Source: Piezodorus guildinii (lineage: Eukaryota > Arthropoda > Insecta > Hemiptera > Pentatomidae). From it: DNA of 64,000 nt. The stretch covers positions 152,540,899 through 152,604,898 of the forward strand of contig CM041294.1 in assembly GCA_023052935.1 (NCBI GenBank). Direction: 5' to 3'. Shown in pieces: positions 23,690-33,692 of the stretch; within the stretch, counting starts at the first letter, position 1, and each line of letters begins with the position of its first letter. The notes beneath the pieces are model-generated. The model was not told where the DNA came from. It saw only the letters and a list, made by a program, of their open reading frames with translations, and searched no databases. Made by a program: the position numbers and the translations under genes.

Positions 23690-24365
23690 ATTGATACTTT
23701 AGGAGATGGAGAAATAGTTGGTGTTGGAAAGTGGATAATGGTAAGGCTTTACGAATGGATACAGGCTAGGAATTCCAAAATAGGGTAGCACGAATGAGAA
23801 AGGTTTTATTGAAGGAGACGGATCTGTGAGAAGGTATATATAAGTTTATGGGTTAGCATCTAGTTTTTACTGAATGGACAGAGGAACAAGTGTTAAGCAT
23901 ATCAAGAATATAAGGAGGTTTTTGTTTTGGGAAATCCGAAGGGACAGACACCAAGGAGGTACTGCCGAAGGAAAGAGGGATATAGCTAATTCAACTCGGT
24001 ATACCTTCTAGAAACATGGGAGCGTCTGGGGATTCCACAAGTGATCTAATGAAACAATTCATAGGTATTTTGAGTGTCATATCGAATTTCTCAAACAGCC
24101 CACCAGACAGCCACAAGGCAACCGTAGTCAAACTGGAGGAAAATATGCGAAGAGACGAATAGCATATGGGTTTTAGGTGGGATAGAGTCACAAAATCTTA
24201 GACAATGTTTTAGGATAGCGATGGATTTTCGGGGTATTTGAGAATTATGATTGATCCAAGATAGGTTCTGATCAATAATGCCTCTAAGGTTTCTTACAGA
24301 GGTGTGGATGTAGATAGGTATCCTATTGAGGCCAAGTAAGGGATTTATATTATACATTTATATCA
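23690..24365 (-). mobile_element. Family A LINE 3' fragment
   Basis: In complement, 24091-24357 encodes an 88-residue frame with SVRNLRGIIDQNLSWINHNSQI and SSHIFLQFDYGCLVA, aligning with TVRNLGVTFDQTLSFKNHISEI and TSLIFPHFDYCCTVY of the first copy. Downstream C-terminal sequence is broken. It is 5' truncated in the post-RT region. Confidence 0.8.
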
Positions 24366-24516
24366 TATTATAGATATTTACAGACTTGGTGCACACAGAA
24401 ATTCTAAACCAGAGGACATAATAAAGTCTTATGGAAAATATACTCTTTGTTAATGATTCCAGACATTTTTAATAATAATTCAATAACAGATTGAAAAATG
24501 TCCCCTGCTTATGGTA
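24366..24516. other. Short spacer, no gene seen
   Basis: AT-rich, ending at the TA target of the next mariner. Confidence 0.4.
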
Positions 24517-25296
24517 TTGGGTTGTTTCACATGAAATGTCCGTTTTTATAGTTTCTGAAATTCATAAAGGATTTTGCAGGTCTCTGTTGTTTTCTTCCGA
24601 ATGTTTACATATTTAAAGTAAACAGTTACTAATCCTCTAAATTTGTATTATAAACATTAGCTTCCCAATCAATTACCCACTTTTTAGTATACCTCCAAAT
24701 ATAAACATGGAAACACGCGATTTTCGAGTAATATTTTTCTACGAGTTTAAACTCGGCCACTCAGCAGCTGAGGCAGCTAGAAATATTTGCTAGGCGTTTA
24801 GGGAAGGTAGTGTTAATGAACTCTCAGCACTACTAAATGCAAGTGCATCTACCGTTTCCAGATATTTAAAGTGCATTGGAAAAGTAAAAAAGCTCGATAC
24901 ATGGGTACCTCATGATCTCACTGAGCGGCAGCAAGACCCCATGTTTCAAAACATACCGTTCAACAATTGAAAGAAATGGTCTACGATGTTCTTACGCACC
25001 CACCATATTCTTCCGAATTGTCTCCAACAGATTACCACCTGTTCAGGAATTTAGACAACTTCGTCAAAGGAAAACTTTTTGAAAATGATGATCAAGTGAA
25101 AAGTGCTATTTCAGATTTTGTTTCACTTCAAAGCTCAGAGTTTTTCAGTTCAGAGATAAAAAAGTTGGTGTCACGTTGGGAAAAATGTGTAGAAAAAGAA
25201 GGTAAATACCTCGAATAAAATTATCTTGTTTTCATATCGTATTTTTAATAAAAATCTCTTACCTTAAAAACGGACATTTCATGTGACACAGCCCAA
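24517..25296 (+). mobile_element. Mariner M1 copy B with both terminal repeats
   Basis: TA at 24515-24516 and 25297-25298 flank ~31-bp terminal repeats that begin TTGGGTTGTTTCACATGAAA and differ at about two positions. Inside are an N-terminal transposase piece from the ATG near 24706 (METRDFRVIF), a deletion joining GEGSVNE to LSALLNASAST, and the common M1 junction after PMFQNIP. Then 24967-25218 encodes DVLTHPPYSSELSPTDYHLF...RWEKCVEKEGKYLE. The third catalytic position reads E in YSSELSP instead of D. At 780 bases with intact ends it could move only with outside transposase. Confidence 0.92.
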
Positions 25297-25687
25297 TATC
25301 TTAAAATAAGATATTCATTTCAAAAAGGTACTTAAGGACATTTCTTACGAAATCTATATTTTGACACATTTGTTTTCTAATAGTTTAATTTTATGTAAAG
25401 TCGTCATCTGATTGTGTATGTCAAACCGATGTCATATGGATCGTATGTCCTGATTAATATCACCAAGATAGTTAACATTTCTGCTACTGATCATATATTT
25501 CGTATTATCCGTTGTTATTTCAAGTCCCATCTCTTTACCGGTTTTATTAACGTATTTATTTGTATTGTTTCCTAGTATTGTAGCCTAGCAGTAGCAAATT
25601 ATCGGTGTATCCCTGCTTAACACCTTTCTCAGTCACTGTTTCTATGAAATATTCTAATGATGAATTGAATAAAACAGATAAAATTTA
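25297..25687. other. AT-rich spacer, no gene seen
   Basis: No recognised repeat or coding frame. Confidence 0.4.
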
Positions 25688-26058
25688 ATCGGCTTTAATA
25701 TGATGTAGGTTTCATTCTGATTGAAATAGTTCAACATGACTTAAATACCGATATTTTAAATCTTTCTACTCTAAAGTACCTTTAATTTTGTAGATTCCAA
25801 AAAAATAGGCTCATCATCTAGTCAACATTGGTAAGTAACAGCTAAAGAAAAAAGTTGAGCGAATTTGATTAACTAATAAAGAAGAAAAGTAAAAACATAT
25901 TTGTTTATGCAATTTTTCTGTTTTTGTATAGAAGAATAGTAATGTAGATGTATATTATACCGTTGGTTAGCTAAAGATTTTTGAATAAATATTATCTGAT
26001 ACACGGAATTGTAAAAGTTAATGGAGAGTGATGAAAAGCCGATGAAACTAACTGATTA
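25688..26058 (-). repeat. Family R fragment ending at a Helitron
   Basis: Contains ATGTAGGTTTCATTCTGATTG, CTCTAAAGTACCTTTAATTTTG, ACCGTTGGTTAGCTAAAGATTT and AATGGAGAGTGATGAAAAGCCG, all in the R minus-strand order. It stops at the A that precedes the Helitron 5' TC. Confidence 0.8.
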
Positions 26059-26723
26059 TCTTCTTCTTCTATATATATATAAATCTCGTGTCACAATGTT
26101 TGTTCGAGATAAACTCTGAATTACTGAACTGACTTTGATCAAACTTCGTAAGTATCTGTTATTTGGTCCAACTTAAATCATAGGATAGTTTTTATTACTA
26201 TTCTAAATGGTTGAAAATATATTTTTCTAAAACGTAAAACAAAATTTGTTAAACTGTGGTAACACTGGTTAAACATGGTAACCTTCCCATATCTTCACAT
26301 ATGTGATTATTAATTCAAATATAAGTGTGTGTTGATTGTTTCTATGCGTGATGGAGAAGACGTACTAACAAAGAAGTGTACGAAATGTTTGGGGAGCCTG
26401 ATATAGTTTCCTGGATGAAGATAAACAGACTCAGATGGGCCGGGCATGTGGCGAGAATGAGTAGCGATGATCCTGTTAAGAGATTGCTCGAGGGAAAGCA
26501 GAGGAAGAGGACGACCGAGACTGCGATGGTCGGATGCTTTGGCTCAAGATGCGAGGAATATCTTGAACGTCCGTGACTGGAGGGGGACTGCATTAGATAG
26601 AGCCATTTGGTGAAGGCTCCTTAAGGAGGCTAAGACCCACATAGGGTTGTAATGCCATTAAATAATAAATATATTTCCTAGAAATAATTCGTATGGCAAA
26701 ATAACGTTTGCCGGGATAGCTAG
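26059..26723 (+). mobile_element. Non-autonomous Helitron with captured LINE sequence
   Basis: The element starts TCTTCTTCTATATATATA after an A and ends GCCGGGATAGCTAG before a T, matching the Helitron rules (5' TC, 3' CTAG, insertion between A and T). The 5' part holds CTCGTGTCACAATGTTTGTT and GATAAACTCTGAATTACTGA, phrases common in arthropod Helitrons. No Rep/helicase is encoded. The middle carries a LINE C-terminal fragment (see next entry). No target duplication is expected or seen. Confidence 0.75.
26352..26643 (+). pseudogene. LINE C-terminal fragment (RLRWAGHVARM type) inside the Helitron
   Basis: The frame reads RRRTNKEVYEMFGEPDIVSWMKINRL, then RWAGHVARMSSDD, and shifts after EGKQRK. 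In the shifted frame GRPRLRWSDALAQDARN, VRDWRGTALDRAIW and LLKEAKTHIGL follow. This ordered pattern is the conserved C-terminus of a widespread animal non-LTR retrotransposon group, often RTE-like. Here it has one frameshift and a TGA after DRAIW. A related fragment lies at 54.29-54.47 kb. No reverse transcriptase accompanies it, fitting capture of a fragment. Confidence 0.75.
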
Positions 26724-27550
26724 TATTAATATAAGTCAAATAGAATAACAGTTTGACTAAGAAGATTTTAGTAGTTTCTAGCTTGTGATTTCGCAGCAAT
26801 ATCAGTATTAATATATGTAAGATTGCTGAAACAGAGACAGCTATCAGTGCCCCTGCCTCAGAGAGTTTGCCCCTGGGTTTGGTTGGGGGTGGGGGAGCAG
26901 CGATGGCTCAAAGCGGGGTCGGCTCATGTTTATATTCATGGGGAGGAGAAGGGAGGGGGGTGAGTGAGGGGAGGGAGAGGGGGAGTGGAGGGGGTTTAGG
27001 GGGGGGGGTGAGCAGGGGGAGCTGTCACATTTACATTCCCTCCCTCGCCTTTTTGTGCAGCCTCTCCCCGCTATTGACTAATGACATCTTAAATCGTCCA
27101 ATTCACCTTTTACCTTCATCCTGAGGAGAATTCGGATGGTACGGAATTTATGGGTGTTACAGATCATTGTATGGCAACTGAGTAGGCACTGTAACAGGTA
27201 GAATTCACTCTAAACACACCATATTTCATGAAACAGTAGTTGTGTAACCTATAGAACTCCAGAGTTCTGTATGTGTCTGAAACACAACTTAAAAGAGATG
27301 TAATTCCTTCAAAACTCGGTTATTATTGAATATAGTGAAGAAAGGAAAGTTTTTGTCGATTATTACACCGCGATGAAAAAAAAAAAAAAAAAATCTTATA
27401 TGATCAAGTCACAACTTATCAGAGATGTAATTTCCCCATAACTCGTTTATTTTTAAACATAGAGAAAAAATGAAAAGTTTTCTGGAACCAGGGATTTTTA
27501 TTTGGATTATTAAAAGGAAATAGTAGAAAAATCGAACATAAATGCTTTTT
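26724..27550. other. Spacer with a G-rich tract
   Basis: 26862-27025 on the plus strand is a run of G-rich sequence with many GGG and longer G blocks, quite unlike the AT-rich surroundings. The rest, including an A run at 27375-27392, shows no gene. An 85-codon frame through the G tract is compositionally a low-complexity artefact. Confidence 0.6.
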
Positions 27551-27809
27551 ATGAAGTGACAATGGTTGACTGCGTGTATATATGAGAGAAGTTGGTTCAG
27601 GGTGCAGTCAATTAAGCGCAAACTTAATTTATTGGTGCCGACGTTTCGGCCTAAATTAAAGGCCTTCTTCAGGGTGGTTGTGTGAACTGAGAAGGCGTCT
27701 TCTCAGCTCACACAACCACCCTGAAGAAGGCCTTTAATTTAGGCCGAAACGTCGGCACCAATAAATTAAGTTTGCGCTTAATTGACTGCACCCTGAACCA
27801 ACTTCTCTC
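27551..27809. mobile_element. Near-perfect palindromic foldback insertion with 13-bp target duplication
   Basis: ATAAATGCTTTTT occurs at 27538-27550 and again at 27810-27822, flanking the insert. Within it, 27581-27812 is a palindrome: two arms of about 114 bases with only one or two mismatches around a tiny centre (GAGAAG-GCGT-CTTCTC). Each arm carries CTGAAGAAGGCC, a short loop, then GGCCGAAACGTCGG. The insert is non-coding. The motif is that of Penelope-like element termini, suggesting an inverted dimer of such a terminus. Confidence 0.85.
27721..27758 (+). ncRNA. Hammerhead-like ribozyme core (candidate)
   Basis: CTGAAGA fits the hammerhead CUGANGA box, GGCC...GGCC makes stem II, GAAA follows, and ACGTC offers a GUC cleavage site with the self-complementary ACGU expected of a minimal dimer-type stem III. 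Hammerheads are established in Penelope-like elements. Against activity: pairing of stem I beyond two base pairs is not evident. The mirror-image copy is on the minus strand at about 27635-27672. Confidence 0.35.
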
Positions 27810-27822
27810 ATAAATGCTTTTT

Positions 27823-28345
27823 GTTTATTATTATTAACCTGAAAAGAACCATTATCATATTTTTTTTTTTCAATTTTAGATAACGATCCTCCTACACTAC
27901 GGCTTCCTTTAATAATATCCGACTTATAACTGTTGTTTAAAATTATAAATAATATCCCATACCAAGACCATACAGTGACAGCAAAACTGTCACTAAATAT
28001 ACACTTAATAGACAAATGGTCAAACCTGCCAGGTAACTATTGTATAAAAGTTATTACGGCAGCTATGGCATCTTCAATATCCTTTCCATCTTTGTTTTCG
28101 GTGACGATCGTATTGCTAGATTGTTAAATTCATCGATTTTTTTAAAGATCTAGTTCCATAGTTTTTTTTATCCTTCTGTCAATTTACTTTCTTACAAGTA
28201 CATACCATTGTCTTTTTGCAATAAATTCCACATTCAGTGCTCTTATTGGACTCAACCGCTCAAACCTTCCACTTACCTAAGAAGGATTTATTGTTATAAG
28301 GCCAATCTGGAAGGCAAAAGATTTTAGAAAAAATGTTATTTTTTA
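27823..28345. other. Spacer, no gene seen
   Basis: Short frames only. No recognised family. Confidence 0.4.
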
Positions 28346-29115
28346 AACTTTACATAACAGCCATTGAAAAATGGTGTCAAAATTGGAGGATTGAAATAAA
28401 CCCCAGCAAATCCCACTAAATCACCTTTACCCTTCGTCACAAACCGATGAGTTCCTACCCCCCAGTATCTTTTAATAACATTACCCTTACTCCTGTTGAG
28501 CAAATCCGATACCTCGGTCTCCATCTTGACAAGTGCCTTACTTGGAATCCTCACACAAGACTGAAACGACAAGAAACTCCTCGAAGATATCGATTAATAC
28601 AACACTTACTAGACAAACGTTCAAAACTTCCAGTATATTACAAAAGACTCATTTACATCACTATTATCAGACCTATTTGGACGTATGGAATCGAGCTTTG
28701 GGGCTCTACGAAACCATCTAATTCCTCCCGCATCCAGTCCTTACAATCCAAAATCCTTCGCGAAATCCTGAATGCTCCTTATTTTGTCACAAATCAACTC
28801 ATTCATAATGACCTTAACATCCCATTTGTTGCAGACATAGCCCGTGATAGATACTCCTCTTTTCATTCTAAACTCTCTGCCCATACAAATCCACTTGTCC
28901 GTAATTTATCTTCCTTAGATATCCCTAATAACCCTCCAAGGCGACTGAAAAGAAGGTGGCCTCGGGACCTACTGAGTTAAAATAGTTAGTGAAGTGCTAC
29001 CACTGGGTAGTTCTTTCTCAAGACATTTTCATGACTTTTTTTTTTTCATTCCTCGTATTTACTTATTGTGTTCTTTAATACAGTTGAAAATTACTCTAAA
29101 TAAATTAAAAAAAAC
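28346..29115 (+). mobile_element. Family B Jockey LINE, 5' truncated
   Basis: The copy covers the end of the reverse transcriptase through the 3' UTR. The 3' end has CTACCACTGGGTAGTTC and AATACAGTTG, then an A-rich tail. It is the best preserved family B C-terminus in the window. A mariner M2 lies 57 bases downstream. Confidence 0.9.
28447..28980 (+). pseudogene. Jockey-clade reverse transcriptase C-terminal domain
   Basis: This 177-residue open frame runs: YLGLHLDKCLTWNPHTRLKRQ, KRLIYITIIRPIWTYGIELWG, then QSLQSKILREILNAPYFVTN, LIHNDLNIPFVADIARDRY and the end PPRRLKRRWPRDLLS. This is the thumb and C-terminal region of Jockey ORF2. The frame continues upstream to about 28360 (AIEKWCQNWRIEINPSKSH) but meets a TAA just before ITFTLRHK. 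The ATG at 28447 is therefore an accidental start inside a truncated gene. The palm with YADD is absent, so it cannot be active. Confidence 0.9.
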
Positions 29116-29171
29116 ATTTATGTACAAGTGTTTAAATCGATTTTTCTACCCAAATAAGTGCCAGTCGTTTG

Positions 29172-29661
29172 TTGGGCTATAAAATATGTTCTTAGCGTTT
29201 TTAAATATTTCAATTTATTCCTCTCTGTGTTTATAAAACCATGTTTTATGGTTTACATATTTTAAATATGATCAGTTAAGTTGCTTTTATGCACCAGTTT
29301 CAACCGAGATTCCTTATCTTTAAGTGGTATTTTGCTTGCTCAAAATGGAATTAAAAAAAATTAATTTTCGTTTTTTAATGAATTATTATTACCCAAAAAG
29401 AAATTCCTTTGCACAGACTGTTAACAAAATTTGCAATGTGCTATGCGATGATACCTTTGGAGAAAGCATGCATTTTGTCTTGGAAGTCGTAAAGCGCTCG
29501 GGTCATTCTTCAACTGTTGTTGGTGACTAAATTAAAACAATTACCTGAAATATGGCAACATGAATAGATCAAAATGGTTCATATATAATTGATTTAAAAT
29601 AGTGACCAGAATCTGGAGTTTTTATTGAAATCACCAGGAACGAATTTATTTTACAACCCAA
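29172..29661 (+). mobile_element. Mariner M2 copy b with both ends
   Basis: The left terminal repeat TTGGGCTATAAAATATGTTC and the complement of the right end, TTGGGTTGTAAAATAAATTC, agree apart from a few bases. TA follows at 29662-29663. The plus frame at 29324-29530 reads MNYYYPKRNSFAQTVNKICNVLCDDTFGES, a mariner N-terminal relic ending RSGHSSTVVGD. It jumps straight to the 3' non-coding end, so the catalytic region is deleted. Length is 490 bases, like the other M2 copies. Confidence 0.75.
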
Positions 29662-29663
29662 TA

Positions 29664-29900
29664 CAAAAGGCCGATAAGGATTAACAAAGTGCCTCGAGGC
29701 GACTGCTTGTTCGATAAGGATTATGTATATAGTAATAGTTTGAGGTGGATTAGGATTGAGCAAGCGGATTTGTGTAATGAGGAAGGTTCTAGGGAATGTT
29801 GGGGATTGGAGTGGAACAAGGTCTGGAATGGATATAGAGGTCTTGATGGTTGGATCTTGTCTCTAACATAATATGGAACATTGGCTATTGTTGCTGGGTG
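29664..29900 (-). mobile_element. Jockey-like LINE fragment shared with 40.5 kb
   Basis: In complement it encodes pieces such as RLLNPNPPQTITIYIILIEQ resembling the NPLV...IPDNPPRR end of Jockey proteins. The same sequence, opposite orientation, occupies 40504-40745, where it also touches M2 mariners. Confidence 0.6.
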
Positions 29901-30121
29901 TTGGGAATTTAGTATTTGGCGAGAAAGAAAATGAAAAATAAAGTCAATTTCAGTTAGGTTTTCCAGGCTTCCAACGAGACAAGTTTAATGGTCTTACAAT
30001 TAGCTAGCAGTAATATTACGATTGGTTTATATTAACTTTATTAATTTTTAAATTATTGAATTGGTAGAATATATTCTACTTCTACGTATTTCAAACTTCA
30101 CCTTAAAAATTGTTTTTAAAA
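29901..30121. other. AT-rich spacer
   Basis: Nothing recognised. Confidence 0.4.
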
Positions 30122-30880
30122 AATAAAAATCTGGTACGCGCAAAACACGACTTTCACTTACGGCTGTTATTAATGTCAATTTAAGAATTTTTAAACAAAT
30201 TTAGAAACAAAAACAAATTGTTAATGAATTATTTACATCTGATTTTTATAGAAAGATGTGTTTATGTTATGTTATAACATTATCTATGAGATTCAGTAAG
30301 TTTTTTTTTTCATCACTCCGTGTTAGAACTACTTGGAGCGTCCAGCGATGCCAGCGAAATCCAGTGACCAAGCGGTGTAACAATTGCATTAAAAATTTTT
30401 TTTCAGTTTTTTCCTTTGGTTGGATATCGAATTCGTTCAACTTATACAATTACCTGTTTTTTATTAAAGGTAATAAGATGATATGCTTATTTTTATAGAA
30501 TATAAAAAAATAAAGGTACTTTAGAGGAAGAAAATTTAAAGTATCTACATTTAGACCCCGTCAGACTATTTCAATCAGAATGTAACCTATATGATATTAA
30601 ATCCCATTAAACTTTTCATCGATTTGGATAGTTTAATAAAAATCGTTTGAGCCGTTTTTCAGAAAATCGTAAAAAGGTGCTAAATGCAAAGGATAAAGTA
30701 GGACTTCCGGTCAGCCGATTTTAGTAAAAATGTTGCTTTGACATCTCAGGCGTATAGTAGTCTTAAATATGAAATTTCAGTTCCGTACGACTTTTCGTTT
30801 TTGCGCTTGAGTTTCCACACACATAGGCACGGACACACAGACACGGGACTTAGTTGTTGTTTTGGTTTTAAGGGCAAGAA
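30122..30880 (+). repeat. Family R element
   Basis: Left end TCTGGTACGCGCAAAACACG then ACTTTCACTTACGG. Interior R blocks ATTAAAGGTACTTTAGAGG, GACCCCGTCAGAC, TTTCAGTTCCGTACGAC and ACACAGACACGGGACTTAG follow in order. The right end is replaced by unrelated sequence. Confidence 0.8.
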
Positions 30881-30954
30881 ACTGCGAGTGGTTATTATTG
30901 CCCAAAACATCTTCAGAAGACGATTAAATATCTATGGTGAGGGTCGTTTGGAGT

Positions 30955-31510
30955 TAAAATTAAATTATCTAAGAATAGGAATCGTAATTTATAACAATTA
31001 CTTAGTTTTATCCGCTTCTCATCACTCCTGATCACCTTATACAAATTTTTAAATAAGATTTTTCAATTTTGCCCGTATCAAGTATCATTCCCTCCATGAA
31101 AAACTCCACTCCTACACTAATCCATTAGTTTTAATCCTTGCTCTCTCTTCAAATCTGATAATACACTGAGGAGTCTGAACAGAAGATGGCCTCGAGACCT
31201 TCTTGTTTAGACTCACTACTGAAGAGTGCTGCCAATGGGCAGTTTCTCTTCATGTTTTTTCCATTGATTTTATCAATAATCAGCATATTTACTTGTTGTA
31301 TAATAACATACAGTTGTAAATTTCAATAAAAGATATATATTAAGAAAAAATAAAAGATTTTTCTAAAACTTTCAACCTTTTCAACGATATACTCTACGGT
31401 ATCTAGTTCGAAAATTTTTATATATTTTCCCCTTTAGATTGTTATCCAATTCGTTCAGTTTGTATATTCACCGGGTTTTTATCTATACTAACGAATACAA
31501 ATCAAAATAC
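30955..31510 (+). repeat. Family R element split by a Jockey LINE
   Basis: R sequence (TTAGTTTTATCCGCTTCTCATCACTCC) stops at 31064 and resumes at 31354 (AAGATTTTTCTAAAAC, CAACGATATACTC, AATTCGTTCAGTTTGTATA). Confidence 0.75.
31065..31353 (+). mobile_element. Short family B Jockey insertion with 10-bp target duplication
   Basis: AAGATTTTTC at 31055-31064 is repeated at 31354-31363. The insert carries only the last coding part (KYHSLHEKLHSYTNPLVLIL, then RPRDLLV) and a 3' UTR with GTGCTGCCAATGGGCAG and TACAGTTGTAAATTTCAATAAA. It is a heavily 5' truncated, target-primed insertion. Confidence 0.9.
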
Positions 31511-31599
31511 AAATTTGGTTTCTTAGTTATACGAATAAATATTTGATTTATTCGTTATCGTTGTTTAAATAAATTTCATAGATAAATGGATTTAGGCAG

Positions 31600-31609
31600 C
31601 GGTTTTTTT

Positions 31610-31664
<55 letters not shown>
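31600..31664. repeat. Long T homopolymer tract
   Basis: T runs of about 20 and 43 bases broken by one C. The orientation suggests a minus-strand LINE or SINE tail, but no body is recognised beside it. Confidence 0.85.
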
Positions 31665-31668
<4 letters not shown>

Positions 31669-32186
31669 CAGTAATAAGTCTAAGTCTCGATAAAAAATAT
31701 TAGAATTTTAAGTTAAATCAAGACCAAACCTTATTAGAAGATCATTAAAATTTGTGAACTTCTTTAAAATTATTGGGTTGTGCCACATGAAGTATCCGTT
31801 TACAAAGTAAAGGATTTTTATTAAAAATACGATATGAAAACAAGATAATTTTATTCGCAGTATTTACCTTCTTTTTCTACACATTTTTCCCAACGTGACA
31901 CTAACTTTTTCATCCCCAAACTGAAAAACTCTGAGCTTTGAAGTGAAACAAAATCTGAAAACGCACTTTTCACTTGATCATCATTTTCAAAAAGTTTCCT
32001 TTGACGAAGTTGCCTAAATTCCTGAACAGGTGGTAATCTGTTGGAGACAAGTCGGGAGAATATGTTGGGTGCGGAAGAACTTTGTAGCCCAGTTCTTTCA
32101 AATTTTGCACGGTATGTTTTGAAACATGGGGTCTTGCTGCCGCTCATTGAGATCATGAGGTACCCATGTATCGAGCTTTTTTACGT

Positions 32187-32636
32187 CCAGATAGACCTTA
32201 TGTTTTTGTTTTAGATGAGCCTTTTGTAGGTAAGTGGAAGGTTAGAGTGCCTGTCCAGTAAATGTTGAAGTAAGCTAAAGCGACGCGCAGTTTCTTGTTT
32301 TTTCAGTCTAGTGTGCGGATTCCAAGTTAGGCGTTCGTCAAGTAGGAGTCCTAGATAGATAGATTATACAGGACACTGTTAGTTAGGATGTCATAGGTTT
32401 ACGACGAAGGATAAATGTTGTTTGGTGAGATTTGTTAGCATTTATTTCAATCCGCCAATCTGATATTATAATCTGATGGCATTCCTCAAGGTCTCTGATG
32501 TGGGATTGTAGAGTTTAAGAGGCAATAGTTGGATCGTTATTGACTGATAACACACAAGTGTCATCAGCATAGGCAGAAAGGATGGTATTTTGAAACTAAA
32601 TGGCTGATATTAGGGATGAATACCGAGACTGATAGT
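32187..32636 (-). mobile_element. Family B Jockey LINE fragment inside mariner M1-C
   Basis: The complement reads through an RT piece with YADDT (CTATGCTGATGACACTTGTG), then EECHQI, a WRIEINANKSHQTTF-like segment and RLTWNPHTRLKKQETAR...HLLDRHSNLPLTYK. The YADD catalytic pair is present but the frame is broken. Confidence 0.75.
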
Positions 32637-32995
32637 TGAACGTCTTGTGAATTTCTCAAAAATGATACTAACTAGAACGTCTTGTGAATTTCTCAAAAAT
32701 GATAGTAGAACGTCTTGCGAATTTCTCAAAAATGATAGTAGAACGTCTTGTGAATTTCTCAAAAATGATAGTAGAACATCTTGTGAATTTCTCAAAAATG
32801 ATAGTAGAACGTCTTGTGAATTTCTCAAAAATGATAGTAGAACGTCTTGTGAATTTCTCAAAAATGATACTAGAACGTCTTGTGAATTTCTCAAAAATGA
32901 TAGTAAAACGTCTTGCGAATTTCTCAAAAATGATAGTAGAACGTCTTGTGAATTTCTCAAAAATGATAGTAGAACGTCTTGCGAATTTCTCGAAA
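32637..32995. repeat. 33-bp minisatellite, about 10.7 units
   Basis: The unit GAACGTCTTGTGAATTTCTC + AAAAATGATAGTA repeats with few substitutions (TTGTGA/TTGCGA, GTAGAA/ACTAGAA). The first unit is 4 bases longer. Because 33 is a multiple of three, several frames on both strands stay open; the plus strand gives a repeating RTSCEFLKNDS, the minus strand EKFTRRSTIIF. There is no evidence that it is translated. Confidence 0.95.
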
Positions 32996-33692
32996 ATTTG
33001 ACTAAGCAGGGAATGGGCTGATTTTCTTCTATATTTAGATTCTATGTGGAAACGTGAAAACTCGAATTTTAGGAGAAGGGTGAGTATAGAATAGTTTGAA
33101 AATTCTAATTTAGAGGAAATTATATAAGCTCGGATAATATTTGTAAACTCCACAAAACGCATAACAATGTTTATAGGTATTTATTATACTCATAAAAAAC
33201 ACTTTAAATGTCTGGAAACGGTAGATGCACTTGCATTTAGTTGTGCTGAAAGTCCTTTAACTGTTTGGTAGGGGTTTCCTTCTACTGTACGTTTGAGGAC
33301 ATCTTTGTCTATTACGGACGAAGGTCTTCCAAGTTTTCCAAGTCGGTATTTCCAGCTGAAAACTTAGCAAACCAACGGCGAATGGTCCGTTCATTAACAC
33401 TTCCTTCCCCAAACGCCTTGCAAATATTTCTAGCGGCCTCAGCTGCTGAATGGCCGAGTTTAAACTCGTACAAAAATATTACTCGAACATCGCATGTTTC
33501 CATGTTCATATTTGGAGGTATACTAAAAAGTGGGTAATTGATTGGGAAGCTAATATTTATAATACAAAGGTAGAGGATTAGTAACTGTTTACTTTAAATA
33601 TGTAAACATTCGGAAGAAAACAACAGAGACCTCAAAATCCTTTATGTATTTCAGAAACTATAAAAACGGACATTCCATGCGAAACAATCCAA

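Larger units (their letters stand above)
31773..33692 (-). mobile_element. Mariner M1 copy C, split by a LINE-minisatellite insert
   Basis: TA at 31771-31772 and 33693-33694 flank terminal repeats (TTGGGTTGTGCCACATGAAG and the complement of GAAACAATCCAA). The minus strand encodes the N-terminus at 33312-33509 (YEFKLGHSAAEAARNICKAFG, RTIRRWFAKFSAG) and the C-terminus at 31851-32100 (NLFSRL..., KKLVSRWEKCVEKEGKYCE). The standard M1 junction near 32105-32130 removes the first two catalytic aspartates. Foreign DNA occupies 32185-33198. Confidence 0.88.

Noticed and set aside
26867..27124. Glycine-rich protein gene
   Set aside because: It is a translation of the G-rich tract with no other evidence.
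32637..32995. CRISPR array
   Set aside because: The 33-bp units are contiguous with no unique spacers, and the genome is eukaryotic.
32647..33021. Repeat-protein gene (124 and 164 codon frames)
   Set aside because: Frames are open on both strands because the minisatellite period is a multiple of three. There are no supporting signals.
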